A stretch of 64,000 bases of DNA from Parelaphostrongylus tenuis (GCA_019055375.1 JAHQIW010004456.1:21936-85935), one strand, 5' to 3'. Positions 1 to 29,568 are shown, counted from the first letter of the stretch. The notes: a model not told the origin generated them from the letters alone. Program-made: numbers and translations.

Positions 1-500
1 TTCGCAAAACGTCTTTGTAATTCGTCGATAGCTCAAATCAGGTGAATATCAATGGCATGTTTAATTTCTCAAATAGTTTTTTTTGGCGCCGTACCATTAA
101 AAATAAGATTTTGTTTCTTATTCGAAGATTTCTCTTTGGATAAAAGATTTATTGTAATGAATTTTAAATCGTTAGATAGAGAAAATCTTTCCGATTATAA
201 CGGTATATTTGGCTGTTGGAAAGGACTTTTCCGAGATTTGTGACGACCGAAGGAATATTGGGTTTCACACTCAGTGAACACTTCTAGTCGGCTAGGGTAT
301 GTGTACAGCTGTAATATCATAGAGCAAACACGTTTTCTTAATCAGAAAGATTTGCTCTATCTATTGATTAAAATTGTGTCATAAAAAACTTTTATCAGGC
401 GAGAAATGTTTGAATGTAAAACAAAATCTCATCTTGACTGGTACGGCGTTAAAAACAAGCAATATGAGAAATTAAATATACTTTTGAAATTCACTTGATT
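1..500. repeat. Dispersed A/T-rich repeat units
   Basis: These bases carry at least two degenerate units of a repeat seen across the window. Typical parts are a segment near 'taaaaataagattttgtttc', then a 'cgaagattt' stretch, then 'cgatagctc'. Similar units recur at 13.74-14.36, 37.0-38.1, 47.04-48.34, 60.3-60.7 and 62.47-62.86 kb. No splice-supported exon was found here. The family is not one I can name. Confidence 0.4.
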
Positions 501-904
501 TAGGCTATCAGATAATCATACGTTCGTCAGATAACAGCAAAGAATACGTTTCTACCGAAAGCTCTAAGTGGCGCCGCCATAATGGAACAGTAGCACTTTT
601 CAACATAATTTCAAAAAAAAGAACTTGAAGCCTAAGCGAGGTTGGTACGCCAGGGCCATACACCGGTGTTTCGGAGGTCTCGCCCTCCTCGTCAGTGATC
701 ACGCCCCCCATCAAGCCCTGTATTGTAGCAAGGAGGGAAGCTTGTGTGGTGGCGGCACAGTGTGCAATGACACTGGTCCACCACCACTTCTCAGTCGATG
801 GATCTCGGCTGGTAGACCCTGACATACCACTTCGAGCAAGGCTTTAAAGATTTTTGAAAATTAGATTGAATGTTTATCAAATTAGAGCTAATTGAAACTT
901 CATG

Positions 905-1425
905 GTTTTGATGTCGTGCAACTGCACATTTTCTTGCGATTTTGCTATGCAACTTGGCTATATTGCCTTACGATAAAGCTGTCGTAGGAACAAATTCGCT
1001 TGGTATTTATGCACGAATGGCGCGTTGGAGAAAATGTTATTGAAACGATGCACAAGTTCAGTGGAGCTGGGGGTGGTGACATGGTTGCAGAAAGAACATT
1101 TAGCAAGTGGTTTGCGAAGTTCAAAGCTGGAGAGAACAGTCTGGAAGATGACTCGCTCTTGGTCCGTTCACAGGAAGTTCCATTAGTCTTGCGTGCCGCT
1201 TCCTTACCGTTTTCTTCTACGCGCCATCCGTGCATGAATAGCAAGCGAATTTGCTCCCACGACAACTCCATCTTAAAACAAGTATAGGCAAGTTGTTTAC
1301 CAGAATGTTCACAAAAAATACACAATAGAACTATACCACATTTATGCAATCTTAACTACATATCGTTAGTAAATTTGATGTTCATTGCTCTAGTGCCAAA
1401 GCCAAAAAACGACCTAATAGTTCTT
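905..1425. mobile_element. Mariner-derived palindrome (two 5' ends head to head)
   Basis: The + strand (about 985-1165) encodes the N-terminal helix-turn-helix part of a mariner transposase, including MHEWRVGENV and AERTFSKWFAKFKAGENSLED. The - strand (about 1290-1160) encodes a second copy of the same region, with MELSWEQIRLLFMHGWRVEE. The two copies face each other, so the centre is an inverted repeat. The right end (about 1384-1422) resembles the terminus of the mariner at 14.8 kb (ATTAGGTC near the tip, TTGGCTTTGG inside). The left terminus is eroded. The catalytic DD(D/E) domain is absent, so this is a non-autonomous derivative. Confidence 0.75.
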
Positions 1426-2104
1426 CCTCGATTAGGTTTTTTGTATCACGAAATTCCTTTGTATTTCCGTATTTGTTCGCAGATGAACCACTTCTTAAGC
1501 TTGCTTGTATGCCGTTGGCTATTCAGCGTAAATTTCGAACATTTGTGATGTAGTTCTAGATGTACTATTTACATTTTGGATCTTCAAGCAAGCAATTACA
1601 GGTACTGTGATAAACGGTGGCGATGGTCGGTGGTGATACTGGGACCGTATCGGGCTCCGAGCAAGATTCGGCTTCCTGTGCGAACAGTACGTTTCCTAGC
1701 TAGTGTGCTAAAGTCAGCATCTTGAAGAAATGACCACTGTTAACCCCTTCACTACGGCGACAGCTTCGACTAGTGGACGATTTGGACGACTACGGAGAGC
1801 ATATGGGCGTTTTTTTTACCAGAAATACCTTCTCAAAAATTCGTTTTCTGATATTCTATCATTTGGTGGCAAAAATGCCATTTTAGAATCTACATTTATC
1901 GAATAAATAGCAGATTTTTTTGGAGGTGGCTTCAATCTTCGTAAGTTGTCTGGAAGCATGCACGCGCGAGTATTGTTTTCACTACACGTCGTAGAGGAAG
2001 GCCTAAATAAGATTCTCATTGCTGCCTTATAATGAATTGATACATGAAAATTGAGAATACTTATCTTGTTTAGCTAATGCGAGGTTGGTAAACTAGTCGT
2101 AGCA

Positions 2105-2290
2105 ATTCGGCTGACGTTTCGGCGACCCGCCTTCCTCAGAGCCTGGGCGTATGTAGTATTAGTCTATTTGAACGATTCGGAGAATCTTGTTTATATGCTG
2201 CCTAGGTCAGGCTAAAAGATCAAACGAAGAAAGGGCGCAAGATCTCGCGTGATGGTGACGCACTCATCCTTCCGGTTCATTTCGGGGTTT
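2105..2290 (-). repeat. PLE terminal segment, left arm of inverted pair
   Basis: This segment matches 3272-3457 in inverted orientation with only scattered differences. On the - strand it holds the end of the GIY-YIG coding region followed by CTGAGGA, a GGCG/CGCC hairpin and GAAAC, the order seen in hammerhead-ribozyme cores. Penelope-like elements are known to carry hammerhead motifs in their terminal repeats. Here an extra A sits between CTGAGGA and the hairpin, so activity is doubtful. Confidence 0.6.
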
Positions 2291-2870
2291 TGGGCGTTTA
2301 TCCAAAATGCCTCAAGAGTTTGGCGCGTGGATGTTTTTGATTCCTGCGCTAGGATTGTGGCAGTCTCATCAAAATCCTTGTTGCTGTGTTTTTGTGCCAT
2401 ATGTAAACCTAAAGGTTTGGTTTTATCTATTTTAGATTTAAATTTTTTTGATTTAATATGTAGATGTTCTTTTATGCGGATGGAAAGTGGTCTAGCCGTT
2501 CTGCCTACATATTCTTCCCCGCATGTCTTACATGATAGCAAATGAATTGTGCCCGATTTCATACAATCCCCCTCCTTTTAGTCAGGGCAGATCTTACAGT
2601 TTTTGGTGTTTCACAATCGTTCATAAAGTCTATTGCGGATCAGCTGATAGCGTAGGGTGGAAGGTGGGATTTCAATAACTACCACGGAATTTTCAAGACC
2701 GCATCTTTTTAGGCACCTTTCAACCGCGCTACTGATTTCGTTTGATATAAATGGCAGTTTAAAGGGAACTCTATTCAGGTGCAGAATATTGTTCTTTCGG
2801 GACCTAAATCTACTTTTTGAATATTCCCAAGTAGCAAATGTTTTGTAGCCGTTGAAATTGGCATTTTTTT
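2212..2870 (-). pseudogene. Penelope-like element, linker and GIY-YIG endonuclease end
   Basis: Read on the - strand, this encodes the C-terminal part of a Penelope-like reverse transcriptase. First comes a linker with RVPFKLPFISNEISSAVER and a Cys pair (KNCKICPD), then a GIY-YIG-like endonuclease with HLLSCKTCGEEYVGRTARP, IRIKEHL, and a tail containing EAFWINAQNPEMNRKDEC. In PLEs this nuclease cuts target DNA to prime reverse transcription. In-frame stops occur at about 2590 and 2578, and the RT domain is missing, so the copy is dead. The intact stretch of the nuclease is 2212-2562. Confidence 0.8.
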
Positions 2871-3249
2871 TGTGCCAAGTTTAACGATCCGTTCTTTTCC
2901 TCTTCTCCTGTGCACACATTTCTAGACGTTCGGAACATGTTTTTTATGAGCGATTTTTCTATGTGTGAAGGATGAGAGGAAGGTGATTGACTGAAATGAT
3001 TTTGTTACTTGGTTTTCGATACCATTTTGTACTATAGCCACTATCCAAAAGCTTTACTTGGATGTTTGAGAACGGAAGCCAGCTCCCGCTTAGACTCTCT
3101 CGCGTAAAGTTTATATGGGGGCTCGTAGGATCAAGATCTATCCGTCTATCCGTAAGTGATAAAGAACGAAAATTCGGATTAATTCCAAATCAGCTGGATG
3201 TCGAAATAAAGGAGAAACAACTTCAAGAGGTCTTCTTTGAGGTGAGGCA

Positions 3250-3470
3250 TTTTGGATAAATGCACAAAACCCGAAATGAACCGGAAGGACGAGTGCGTCA
3301 CCGTCACGCGAGATCTTGCGCCCTTTCTTCGTCTGATCTCTTAGCCTGACCTAGGCAGCATATAAATAAGATTCTCCGAATCGTTAAAATAGACTAATAC
3401 TACATACGCCCAGGCTCTGAAGAAGGCGGGTCGCCGAAACGTTAGCCGAATTGCCACGATTACGTTACCA
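3250..3470 (+). mobile_element. PLE 3' end with hammerhead-like motif
   Basis: The + strand encodes the last residues of a PLE nuclease (PEMNRKDECVT then TRDLAPFLRL) and continues into a non-coding tail. At 3417 the tail has CTGAAGA, then a GGCG/CGCC hairpin and GAAAC. It mirrors 2105-2290, so two PLE 3' ends face outward in opposite directions around a central piece of the element. I cannot see a clear cleavage triplet, so the motif is called hammerhead-like only. Confidence 0.65.
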
Positions 3471-3652
3471 ACTAATCCAGATAAATTCTCTCGATTTTCA
3501 TATATCAATCAATTATGCCGAGGTTTATAGAAAGTCGAAATTTTGAACTGTCTTATAATGTTTTGAACCATCTTGTCATAGTTACAATTGGTTTCCTATT
3601 CATTGGATAGAATGTACAAATAACTGTTGTCGTGTTCTCAGGTGAGTCTGCC

Positions 3653-21681
<18,029 letters not shown>

Positions 21682-22027
21682 ACAATCGACGTTATATTCA
21701 CCTTATCATCTTTGAATAGAAAATTTGCAGACGCAATCATGTATAACTCATACTCATTAATATCCATTCTGTAAACCACATAATAAGTTACACCCTAGCT
21801 GCTCTCACTTGCAAACTGATCGTTCTTTGATTCGAAAGGTCAGTTTTCTATGGTTGCTTTCGGGTTGATCGCCGTCGTACCTATTGAGGTAGACGCAGAG
21901 GTTTTATATGTTACATCAATTTTGTTCAAAATACGTCGTAAAGCATCTTCCACGATACAAAGAACTGTATTTTTCTCTCCTTTTTAGCTGTTCCTTTGTG
22001 ATGAAGCTGAGTTGGTTAGCGCGCTCA

Positions 22028-22167
22028 ACCCTTTGAGCGTGACAGGAACACGCCGCTAAACCGCCTCGTCGCCAGCGGCGAGCAGTCCGTAGTGCTCCGA
22101 GTGAATAGTGATGCCGCGCGCGGCGAGGCGGGCTAGCGGCGCGTCCCTGTCGAACCCGAAGAGTTAT
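22028..22167. mobile_element. Short palindromic CpG-rich MITE
   Basis: A 140-base element whose halves are inverted copies: left AACCCTTTGAGCGTGACAGG, right (on the - strand) AACTCTTCGGGTTCGACAGG, both continuing into a CGCCGCTA and CCGCCTCG block. It would form a long hairpin. There is no coding sequence. Its ends match those of the larger element at 20079-20905. Confidence 0.8.
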
Positions 22168-23750
22168 TTTAGAACGGCCAATTTTCAGTGTAGTTTCACG
22201 ACTTTCAATAAGTCGAAGCCCTTAAAATGTTTATAGTTGTTAACTAATTATATCAAAGCATCATGTTAACTCATTAGGAATCGTTCCTGTGGCTCTAATA
22301 ATTTATTGACCAGTGCCAAGGCCACTTGAGTATAGTCTTCGAAATTGTGTGTATTTAGTATCAGATGTTAATATGCGTGTTCAAGGCAGTTTGTTATGGT
22401 TTAGAACGTGGTTTGTAGATTGCTCACTTGTGCTTTATTATTGGAATTTTTGTCGGTTACGTACTTGTGAGCAACTTGTACCGTAAAAAGCTGTTCAAAT
22501 TTAGTCTACATGTGTTTCTTAAATAATAGTTGATTTAGTGCCGGAGGTCTTATCTCATGATTGGCCATTTTACAAAATTGTTGTAATGGTGTTGTTTGAT
22601 ATCAGTGAATCTAGTTTGCTTTAATCAGAGCATAATCAGTTGCTCCTCAATGTTTGTTCTTCTGTTAATTCCACAATTCCATGTTGCCTGTTGGATGTTT
22701 ATAGTCTGTACAATCAGCTCATCTATCATTGATGAGAACCACTGGGTATCATTCATTTAGGTATTCATAATGAGCCAGAGAATCTATATAGAGAAATATA
22801 TAGACTTTATAATTATGACTTTTCTCTCCTCCTTTTTGATTGACATTTTCTATGTAATCAAGTGAGTTCTTCCTATTACAATCACCATTCTCGTGTAGCA
22901 CACGTATCACATCAAATGTGTTTTGAAGAGTATTGTCAACCTTCAAGAATGTATGATGTAATTGAAAACTTGTCAATTTCAACTACATTTTCATTCCCGG
23001 TGCGTTTCTGGGACCGCCTTTTTGATAGCCTTGTTGATTAGTCGATGTTGATTGTTTAGAAATAAAGATTTTTATAGCGAAATTCGAAATGTCAGCAACA
23101 GTTTGCTAGCAATTTCTTCGATACAGAACGGTATAAATTGAAGGATAAAGCCTTTGTTATTGATTAGTTTCTGCGCAAGGAGCATGCATATTTACATAAT
23201 CGAGCATCGTTATCTCACAACGCGTTACGCGCACACAGGAGCATGCGCGGGTAGTGTAATCATGCCTTCAAACCATCTTGTAAGCCCCTTAGTCTCATTT
23301 TGAGCCTTTCTGTCATTTTGTGAGCTGAACAGTAGAGCTGTGACACTTTTTCAATTTTCAAGTTTCTGAGCCAAACGCGAGCTTTCTACGATACATTTTA
23401 TTCAAACGACTGACGTTTGTGATGTTTCTTCTTCTTCAGAGCCTGAGAAGATTGGGTTTTCTACACTCAAGTCGGCCAAACACCTTCAATACCCCATCTG
23501 GGAAACATTATCAAACCCTGGGTTTTCTTCGAATCAGGAAAAGAGATAGTTTTTCACGTACTGTTTATATGAGATTTCCACTTAGCTATCAAAGTGGAGA
23601 CCAATTGTGCAGAGTTCACATGAGCTTCCAATGCACCTCTTACTTAAAGTAGCAATTTTATAAACTGTGTCATATTACGTATTATGACCAGGCATTCCTT
23701 CCTGCGGTCATGTTTGTATTCAAGCCATGCAGCGAGAATGCTCTGATATT
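22168..23750. other. A/T-rich intergenic stretch, nothing recognised
   Basis: No exon with two supported splice sites, no transposon protein and no clear repeat boundary was found here. Short ORFs look incidental. It lies between the 3' end of the R3H gene and a PLE fragment. Confidence 0.5.
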
Positions 23751-23771
23751 AGCTGAGGTTTTATACTCTTC

Positions 23772-24005
23772 CTAAAGAATGACGATTTTTACCTCGAATT
23801 CCTCCCCGTTAGTTCTCTGTATCTTATGCGAGCTAAGTAGTGTATTAGGTTGCATCTTAAGCTCATCAATCGGTTGTTCTTTTGTACGGGCCACCTCGTT
23901 TCCGTTAATCTGTTTGCCGCTGCATGCATTACAAAGGAATAGATATATTGTGCCCGTATAACTGCAATAACTGTCCGTACCGGCTACATGCATTCTTGCG
24001 GTCAT
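23772..24005 (-). pseudogene. Penelope-like element fragment, GIY-YIG part
   Basis: The - strand ORF reads TGTIYLFLCNACSGKQINGN, then KMQPNTLLSSHKIQRTNGEE and FEVKIVIL. Compared with 2212-2562 and other PLE nucleases, this is the GIY-like start (YLFLCNACSGKQI) and the LSxHKxxRTxxGEEFEVKxxIL part. Upstream RT and downstream parts are missing. Its sequence differs from the other PLE copies in the window, so it is probably another PLE subfamily. Confidence 0.65.
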
Positions 24006-24531
24006 AAAAGCATATGGAACTTGGCTAGCGCCTCATTTGAAAAATCAATATAGAAATTGGGGATCATTTCCGTTATTGGGCAAGTTTTTTTGGAAAATCA
24101 CTTTGCAGTGCCGTAAAGTTCAAAATAACATCATATTTTGCACGTCCTACCGGTATCGCTTCCATCGCGATTATATCTCTCACGATGGGGAGCTCTTTCT
24201 ATATACAATCCAGCAACTATACGATAGCGACAGTTTCGTTGAAATCAATAAAGTGGTTGTTTCTTGAAAAAAAAACCGTTACACTGAACTGTAGCAAAGA
24301 GAATAAGTCGGCTAGGGTGCATGGTGGCTGCGGATAGATATTTGAGATTAATAGATAGCGCAGGCTCAATTCACATGTGGGGTGCGATTTTCGCTATTGG
24401 ATTTGAAGTTTTTACTCTGCTTTTACAAAAATTTTAGGTAGAACATATGCTCTGATGCAGGACGATTTCCTTTAGACAGCATGTGCTCTTCGTACTTAGG
24501 CTCAGGCCTAGAGCGAGCTTCACCACCTGTA

Positions 24532-25113
24532 TCACCTGTCGTCCCGTTGATCGTCGAGTGACTCGAGCGGGTACCAGCAACTCTTCCATTTTTCCCTATC
24601 GCGTGCAAGAGTAGCCCAGTGGGTCCTCCTTGCTCTAGGAATTCGCTGAGCATCATATCTTTCTTCCATCGCTTTCGTGAAGAAATCGGACCAACGGGTC
24701 AGTGGTCTTCCTTTAGAGCGCTTGACGTCCCGAGGAATCCAGTCGGTAACGGCTCTCGTCCATCGGTTGTCGTTGAAGCGCATCACGTGTCCGGCCCACC
24801 TTATTTTCGATATCCTGGCGTGTAGAACGGCGTCTCTGATTTTCGATCGTTGACGTAGGTCGGAAGTTCGGATCCTTTGTCTCATTTGCGAAATACGAGA
24901 TACTCCTAGCATCGACCTTTCGACTGCGCGTTCGATAACGGCAAGTGATCTTTCATCCTGCTTACGTAGCGACCAGGTTTCTGCTGCATACGTTAGGGCA
25001 GAGATAATTGTCGAGTCGAGAAGGTGGGCACGGAGTCGGATGTTCTTTGTCCTCTTCACTACATCTTCGATGCTCTTAAACGTTCCCCAAGTCGCTCGTT
25101 TCCTCCTGCTCAA
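24532..25113 (-). pseudogene. RTE C-terminal region
   Basis: A 193-codon ORF, the C-terminal part of RTE proteins: SRRKRATWGTFKSIEDVVKR, ISALTYAAETWSLRKQDE, KIRWAGHVMRFNDNRW, WIPRDVKRSKGRPLTRWSD and SCWYPLESLDDQRDD. It is separated from the FADD block by frame breaks near 25290 and 25113. The final residues give a useful marker for other truncated RTE copies at 10.3, 31.2 and 45.1 kb. Confidence 0.9.
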
Positions 25114-25380
25114 ACTCTGGGGCTAGGTCGTTCATCATGTTGATTTCACGACCTAAATAGATGTAACTGGAGCATTCGGAAATTGTCGTTCCGTTGAGCG
25201 TGAATGGGGCATTAGAAACCCATCCGTTCCTCATGAACATTGTTTTCGTTAGATTCAGTTGAAGACCGATCTTTCCACAGGCGTTAGTCGAAATCAGTCA
25301 ACATTCGTTCCGCTTGGCTGATGTTTGGTGTTATGAGAACGATATCGTCAGCAAAGCGAAGATGGTTTAATTGTCGACCG

Positions 25381-26112
25381 TCAATTTTCACTCCCATTTC
25401 GTCCCATTCTAATGTTCGCATGACGTTTTGTAGGGTGAGCAGTGAATAGTTTTGGCGATATTGTATCGCCTTGTCGAACCCCTCTTCTTACGTCAATGGT
25501 GATATTGTTGTAGAATGGAGATATTCTGGTCGTGAAATCTTTATAAAGCTCACGAGGGATCATTATGTACCGAGTAGGGACGCCCTGGTTATCCAGAGCC
25601 TCTATAACCGCTTCTGTTTCCACTGAATCAAAGGCTTTTTTCAGATCGATAAAAGTGAGACAGAGTGGTTGTTTGTACTCTCGCGAAACTTCAATGAGGC
25701 TTGTGATCGTGTGGATGTGATCCATGGTACTAAATCCTTTTCTGAACCCTGCTTGTTCGCATGGCTGTCCTTCGTCCAGTGTTCTGTCAATCCTGTTCAG
25801 GATGACTCGAGTAAAGAGTTTATAGACAACGGACAGCAAGCAGATTGGGCGATAATTGCCTATGTCGTGAAGGTCTCCCTTTTTGAACAACAATACGGTC
25901 TTGCTGGTTTTCCATTGAATAGGGACCTTGCATTCTGACAGGTAGCGAGTGAAGAGCCGAGCCAGGGTGTTGATGAGAACTGGCGGCAGATTCTTCAGAT
26001 GTTCTGGTCTAATCCTGTCTGGACCGGGTGTTGTTCTGTTTTTCACCGACGATATAGCATGTCTGATTTCGGAAGGAAGGACCGGTGGAACGACATATTC
26101 GTCCTCTTTCAA
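25381..26112 (-). pseudogene. RTE reverse transcriptase domain, frameshifted
   Basis: A 243-codon ORF that overlaps the endonuclease ORF by 4 bases because of a frameshift. Visible RT blocks: TTPGPDRIRPEHLK (28-40), VLLFKKGDLHDIGNYRPICL (73-92), AGFRKGFSTMDHI (121-133), CLTFIDLKKAFDSVE (151-165) and GVRQGDTISPKLFTA (211-225). The frame is then lost after LFTA at about 25437. The catalytic FADDIVLI block is present in the next frame at about 25333-25356. The protein cannot be made intact from this copy. Confidence 0.9.
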
Positions 26113-27530
26113 TTTATATGACGGTAAGAGAACATGGCTAGCGAAGAGATCCGAGTAGTACTGGTGGATGATTTTTCCATAGCCCTTCTGGAAGCTGTAA
26201 GTGTCCCGTCAGGGTATCGGAGTGCAATCATCTTGGTCTTATAGTTGGCGAAGCCTCGCTGGGCTTTGCGAATGCTCTTCCCAGCTTCTGCAGCTTCTGC
26301 CATAACTGCTGCTCTTCTCTCTTTAAGGTCTTCTTTTATCGCTTCTCTGCATCGTTTCGCAAGTTCGGACGTAAGGTTTCGGTTGCCTGCGGCTCGTGCG
26401 ATTCCACGTTGACGTATCAGCTCGAGTGTCTGCGGAGACAAGCGTCTCTTCGTGACCTTAGGACTTTCGGCTTTTTTAGCGCCAACGTGAAGATATTCAA
26501 CGAGTCGATCGTATTCTTCGTCGATGTTGTCGACAACGGTATCTTCCCAAGAGCCGACTAATGATTTGAATACATCCCAGTTTATGGTAGTTCTGGGACT
26601 TCGTTGTTTGAATTTAGCGGCTTTCTCTCCTCTCCTCGAAAATCGGAACGTTGCGCGAAGGAGGCGATGGTCTGATCCCGTGTAGAACTTGGGAACAACA
26701 GCGACGTCGGTCAGGCAAAACCTTCGATTTACTATGATGTGATCTATTTCGTTATGGTACTCTCCATTGGGAGACTCCCACGTCCATCGCTGAGAGAGAG
26801 GCTTTTGGAATTGCGAGTTACCATGGATGGTTTGGGTCGTCATGATAAACTCGGATAGCCTTTCACCCTGTTCATTCCATTCTAGTCCGTGGGTCCCTAT
26901 GTGACGTTCTTCAGACGTTCTTCTAGGTCCAATTTTTGCGTTAAAATCTCCGACAATGACCTTGAAGAATGTATGATCTTCTCTGAAGAATTTTTCGAGG
27001 TCCATATAGAACGCTTCGACTTCGTCTTCGTCATAGCTTGATGTTGGTGCGTAAGCAACGAAGATGGTCAAAGCCGGCATAGAACCACATCGTTTCAACC
27101 GTAATCGTCCGATGCGGGTTGTTAGTTGTTCGAACGAATCAATGTTCACGGTCAAATTCGATTTGACGAGGACGCCAACGCCACCGACACCTCTGCGATC
27201 GCATGTTCCAAGGAACAGTTCTTCTCCGGTGTCATAGACAGCGTGAAAAGGATGGCGCCTTCTCGTCTCAGCCAGGCCAATGACGTCGTACCTTATTCTT
27301 CTTGCTTGAATCAACAGATCTTCTACAGCGGATTGTTGAGCAAGGGTTCTTGCATTGTAGGTACAGATCGTCATTTTAGTCCGTTTCGATCTTGGCAGCC
27401 TAGTTCGGCCCTGAGATTTTAGCAGCCTCTCCGTACTCGTCCTACCTGGCGCTGCCGTACCAGGGGCTCTTTCGGGGTCAGGGGAATGAGGCCCATATTT
27501 GTTACTGTTTTTGGCATTTTTGATACCCAA
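26109..27530 (-). CDS. RTE ORF, endonuclease domain and linker
   Basis: A 473-codon ORF. Residues about 53-300 are an APE-type endonuclease: [11 protein letters not shown] (53), LAETRR (86-91), VGDFNAKIG (193-201), [10 protein letters not shown] (261-270) and GSDHRLLRA (285-293). These carry the usual Asn, Glu, Asp-x-Asn and Ser-Asp-His active-site residues. A basic linker follows. The ORF runs off frame near residue 450 at a five-A run (plus-strand 26174-26178), where one extra A would restore continuity with the RT frame. The first ~50 residues are Pro/Arg-rich and may be leader sequence. Confidence 0.9.
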   Translation of the reverse strand: MGIKNAKNSNKYGPHSPDPERAPGTAAPGRTSTERLLKSQGRTRLPRSKRTKMTICTYNARTLAQQSAVEDLLIQARRIRYDVIGLAETRRRHPFHAVYDTGEELFLGTCDRRGVGGVGVLVKSNLTVNIDSFEQLTTRIGRLRLKRCGSMPALTIFVAYAPTSSYDEDEVEAFYMDLEKFFREDHTFFKVIVGDFNAKIGPRRTSEERHIGTHGLEWNEQGERLSEFIMTTQTIHGNSQFQKPLSQRWTWESPNGEYHNEIDHIIVNRRFCLTDVAVVPKFYTGSDHRLLRATFRFSRRGEKAAKFKQRSPRTTINWDVFKSLVGSWEDTVVDNIDEEYDRLVEYLHVGAKKAESPKVTKRRLSPQTLELIRQRGIARAAGNRNLTSELAKRCREAIKEDLKERRAAVMAEAAEAGKSIRKAQRGFANYKTKMIALRYPDGTLTASRRAMEKSSTSTTRISSLAMFSYRHIN

Positions 27531-27905
27531 CGTGTAGCTTGCCAGGCCTCTAAACGTGGGGGCTGGGTACTCACGAGTAGCTTGCCAGTCTCTCTCGGAG
27601 GAGCGGGAGGAGCTTATTTGTTGGAGGCGACTCCTAACCGCCTCCCATGTACTTCCCAGCCGCTTAGTTGCAGGCTTTTGGCCGACTTGACTCGTAGAAA
27701 TAGAGTTTTGTCAAGTCGGCACTGCAGAAGCAGGGAGCTCGTCCCTGAATCCACCTGCGTCTCTGGGAAGCACACGGTCGCTTTTGGTTCGCGTTTTATT
27801 CCCCTATCCACCACCTGGGACGCGCCACGTGCCCTCGCGACTAACCAGGCGGGATCTCTCAAAGAGGGAGGTCCGTGGGAAGCGAGCTTATTTGGCAATA
27901 TATAA

Positions 27906-28710
27906 GAAAATGAAAAGCTTCAGCATATGGACGATGGAGCAAAGTACTTTACAATTTCACACATAAAACTTGGAATTGTTCGAATCAGAATAAAAGCAAA
28001 AATCTTTGCAATAACACGAGACGCATGTGAGAACAATTTTAGTTTAACCAACACAGCAGTTGCAAGAAGATCTTTCTAAATGAAGATTACATTTGAGTCT
28101 GTGTGATATACGCTTCTGAATATGTACTAACAGTCTCATGGAAAGTGTATGTCCAGTAAAAGATCCTTTCAAAGTTTTTGTCCGAAAACGGAAATGATTC
28201 GTAATTTGCTGTAATAATCTTTATCAAAGTCGCACGTTCATGTATTCTGAAGTGCGACTTTATCAGCAGTAGAATTTGTAAGATCTGAGACCGAAGACTT
28301 GACATTAGGTCATTTTACAGTAGGTTTTGAAACATAATAAGCCAAAACCGGTGAACTATCGTAGTCATTCTATTCCACTACATTTCCTTGCGCTCATGCC
28401 GATCAGTGTGCGCTTAATTACACGACGCAAAATCACATGCAATCGAATACTAGCAGTGCTTTATGCACATCATTTTCTCTCATCCATGACAAATGAGTAT
28501 GTTCTAGTTCGTGTGTAGATTGTCACTTGAGCTTACGATCTTTGTGAATGGTACTGAGTATTTATCAAGAAGATTCCTCCTGGAAATTGGAAGTAATTGC
28601 GTTGGAGCGCTCCTATAATCACTTGGCGAAAAAAATCACCATCTTTTCTCGTTGAGCTTTTAGAAAGCGTCTTGATATTATGCTCCCGACTCGGGAGAAA
28701 GGGTTCGTTC
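27906..28710. other. A/T-rich stretch, nothing recognised
   Basis: No supported exon, RNA gene or repeat family was recognised between the 5' end of the RTE element and the repeat that begins near 28720. Confidence 0.4.
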
Positions 28711-28719
28711 ACCGTCCGC

Positions 28720-29115
28720 TAAGCCAACTTGCGAACACTCTGCTCTTCTCATTGCGCGACACTTCAAAGTACTTCCCTCTTCACGACACATGGATTTGCG
28801 GCTTCTGTTAGGAGGATGGTACTCAATCAAACTCATTCAAAGAAACAGCTTTATTTGGCAACCGAAACTCATTTTATTTCTATTCATTGCTTTTGCAATT
28901 ATGTTTTTGCACTCATTAGATGAGAAATGGAAGAATTTTGAATGAATGAAGAACAGAAAAAATGGGATTTTCAGTGGATTTCCTTCGCTTTGGATTTTGA
29001 TTCCTGTTGTTCTCTTACATGTTCACATCGTGCTAGTATTTTCCGCTTTAATATAGTGCTTTCATATTTTTTCTGTGATATAAACCATAACTTTCCTACA
29101 GCTGTGTAAAAATAG
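28720..29115 (-). repeat. Diverged copy of the 50.2-50.6 kb segment
   Basis: Segments around 28815-28870 and 29025-29095 align with 50280-50330 and 50490-50560 in the same orientation; for instance 'gatataaaccataactttcc' matches 'gacataaaccacggacatctcc'. In the 50 kb copy this is the 3' side of a possible membrane-protein ORF on the - strand. Here the frame is broken. It is a dispersed gene remnant or a repeat carrying one. Confidence 0.45.
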
Positions 29116-29568
29116 GAATGCCTGTAGTTCAGCAGTAGAGATGCTATCCGTTACATCTACGCGCCACTCGATCATAACATTGCAAATATGTTTCGCATAA
29201 GGGTGATATTCGCAAAATTCTGAATATGCTCAATAAATCTTGTTGTCACATATACTGAAACCACAGCAGTGGAACTCTACAGATTTCTCTATGTTAGCCC
29301 GTATTGAGAAGAGCTGAGTAATAGTGACTCTTTACTTTATTTCCAACACTAAAACGCTTTGAGATAATTTGTCCTTTTTGATGTTAGCGCCCTACATCTG
29401 CTCAGGAAGGAATGTAATAAGTTATTCCTTATATGTCATTTGACAAAAATCAGCAATCCAAATTCTAGAAAAATGATTGCTGAGTGTTTTCACGTGTTCA
29501 TGTAACTAGATCACTATCACAGTACTTGTTCTCTACCACTCCGCGCTTTTTCGTAATAAATATTAGTT

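Larger units (their letters stand above)
24420..27905 (-). mobile_element. RTE-clade non-LTR retrotransposon, nearly full length
   Basis: About 3.4 kb on the - strand, close to the usual length of RTE elements (about 3.3 kb). From its 5' side (27905): a GC-rich leader, an apurinic-type endonuclease domain, a reverse transcriptase domain and a C-terminal region. The reading frame is broken near 26175, 25437 and 25290 and at 25113, so this copy is defective. The leader is nearly repeated at 49.02-49.38 kb by the second copy. RTE elements encode both enzymes in one protein and mobilise by target-primed reverse transcription. Exact ends and target-site duplications were not resolved. Confidence 0.9.

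Noticed and set aside
23220..23260. CRISPR or phage-type repeat
   Set aside because: Short CpG-rich palindromic words only; the window is eukaryotic and there is no spaced repeat array.
27486..27905. ORFs opposite the RTE leader
   Set aside because: They lie in the GC-rich 5' leader of the retrotransposon and are also found, broken, at 49.07 kb; no independent evidence of coding.
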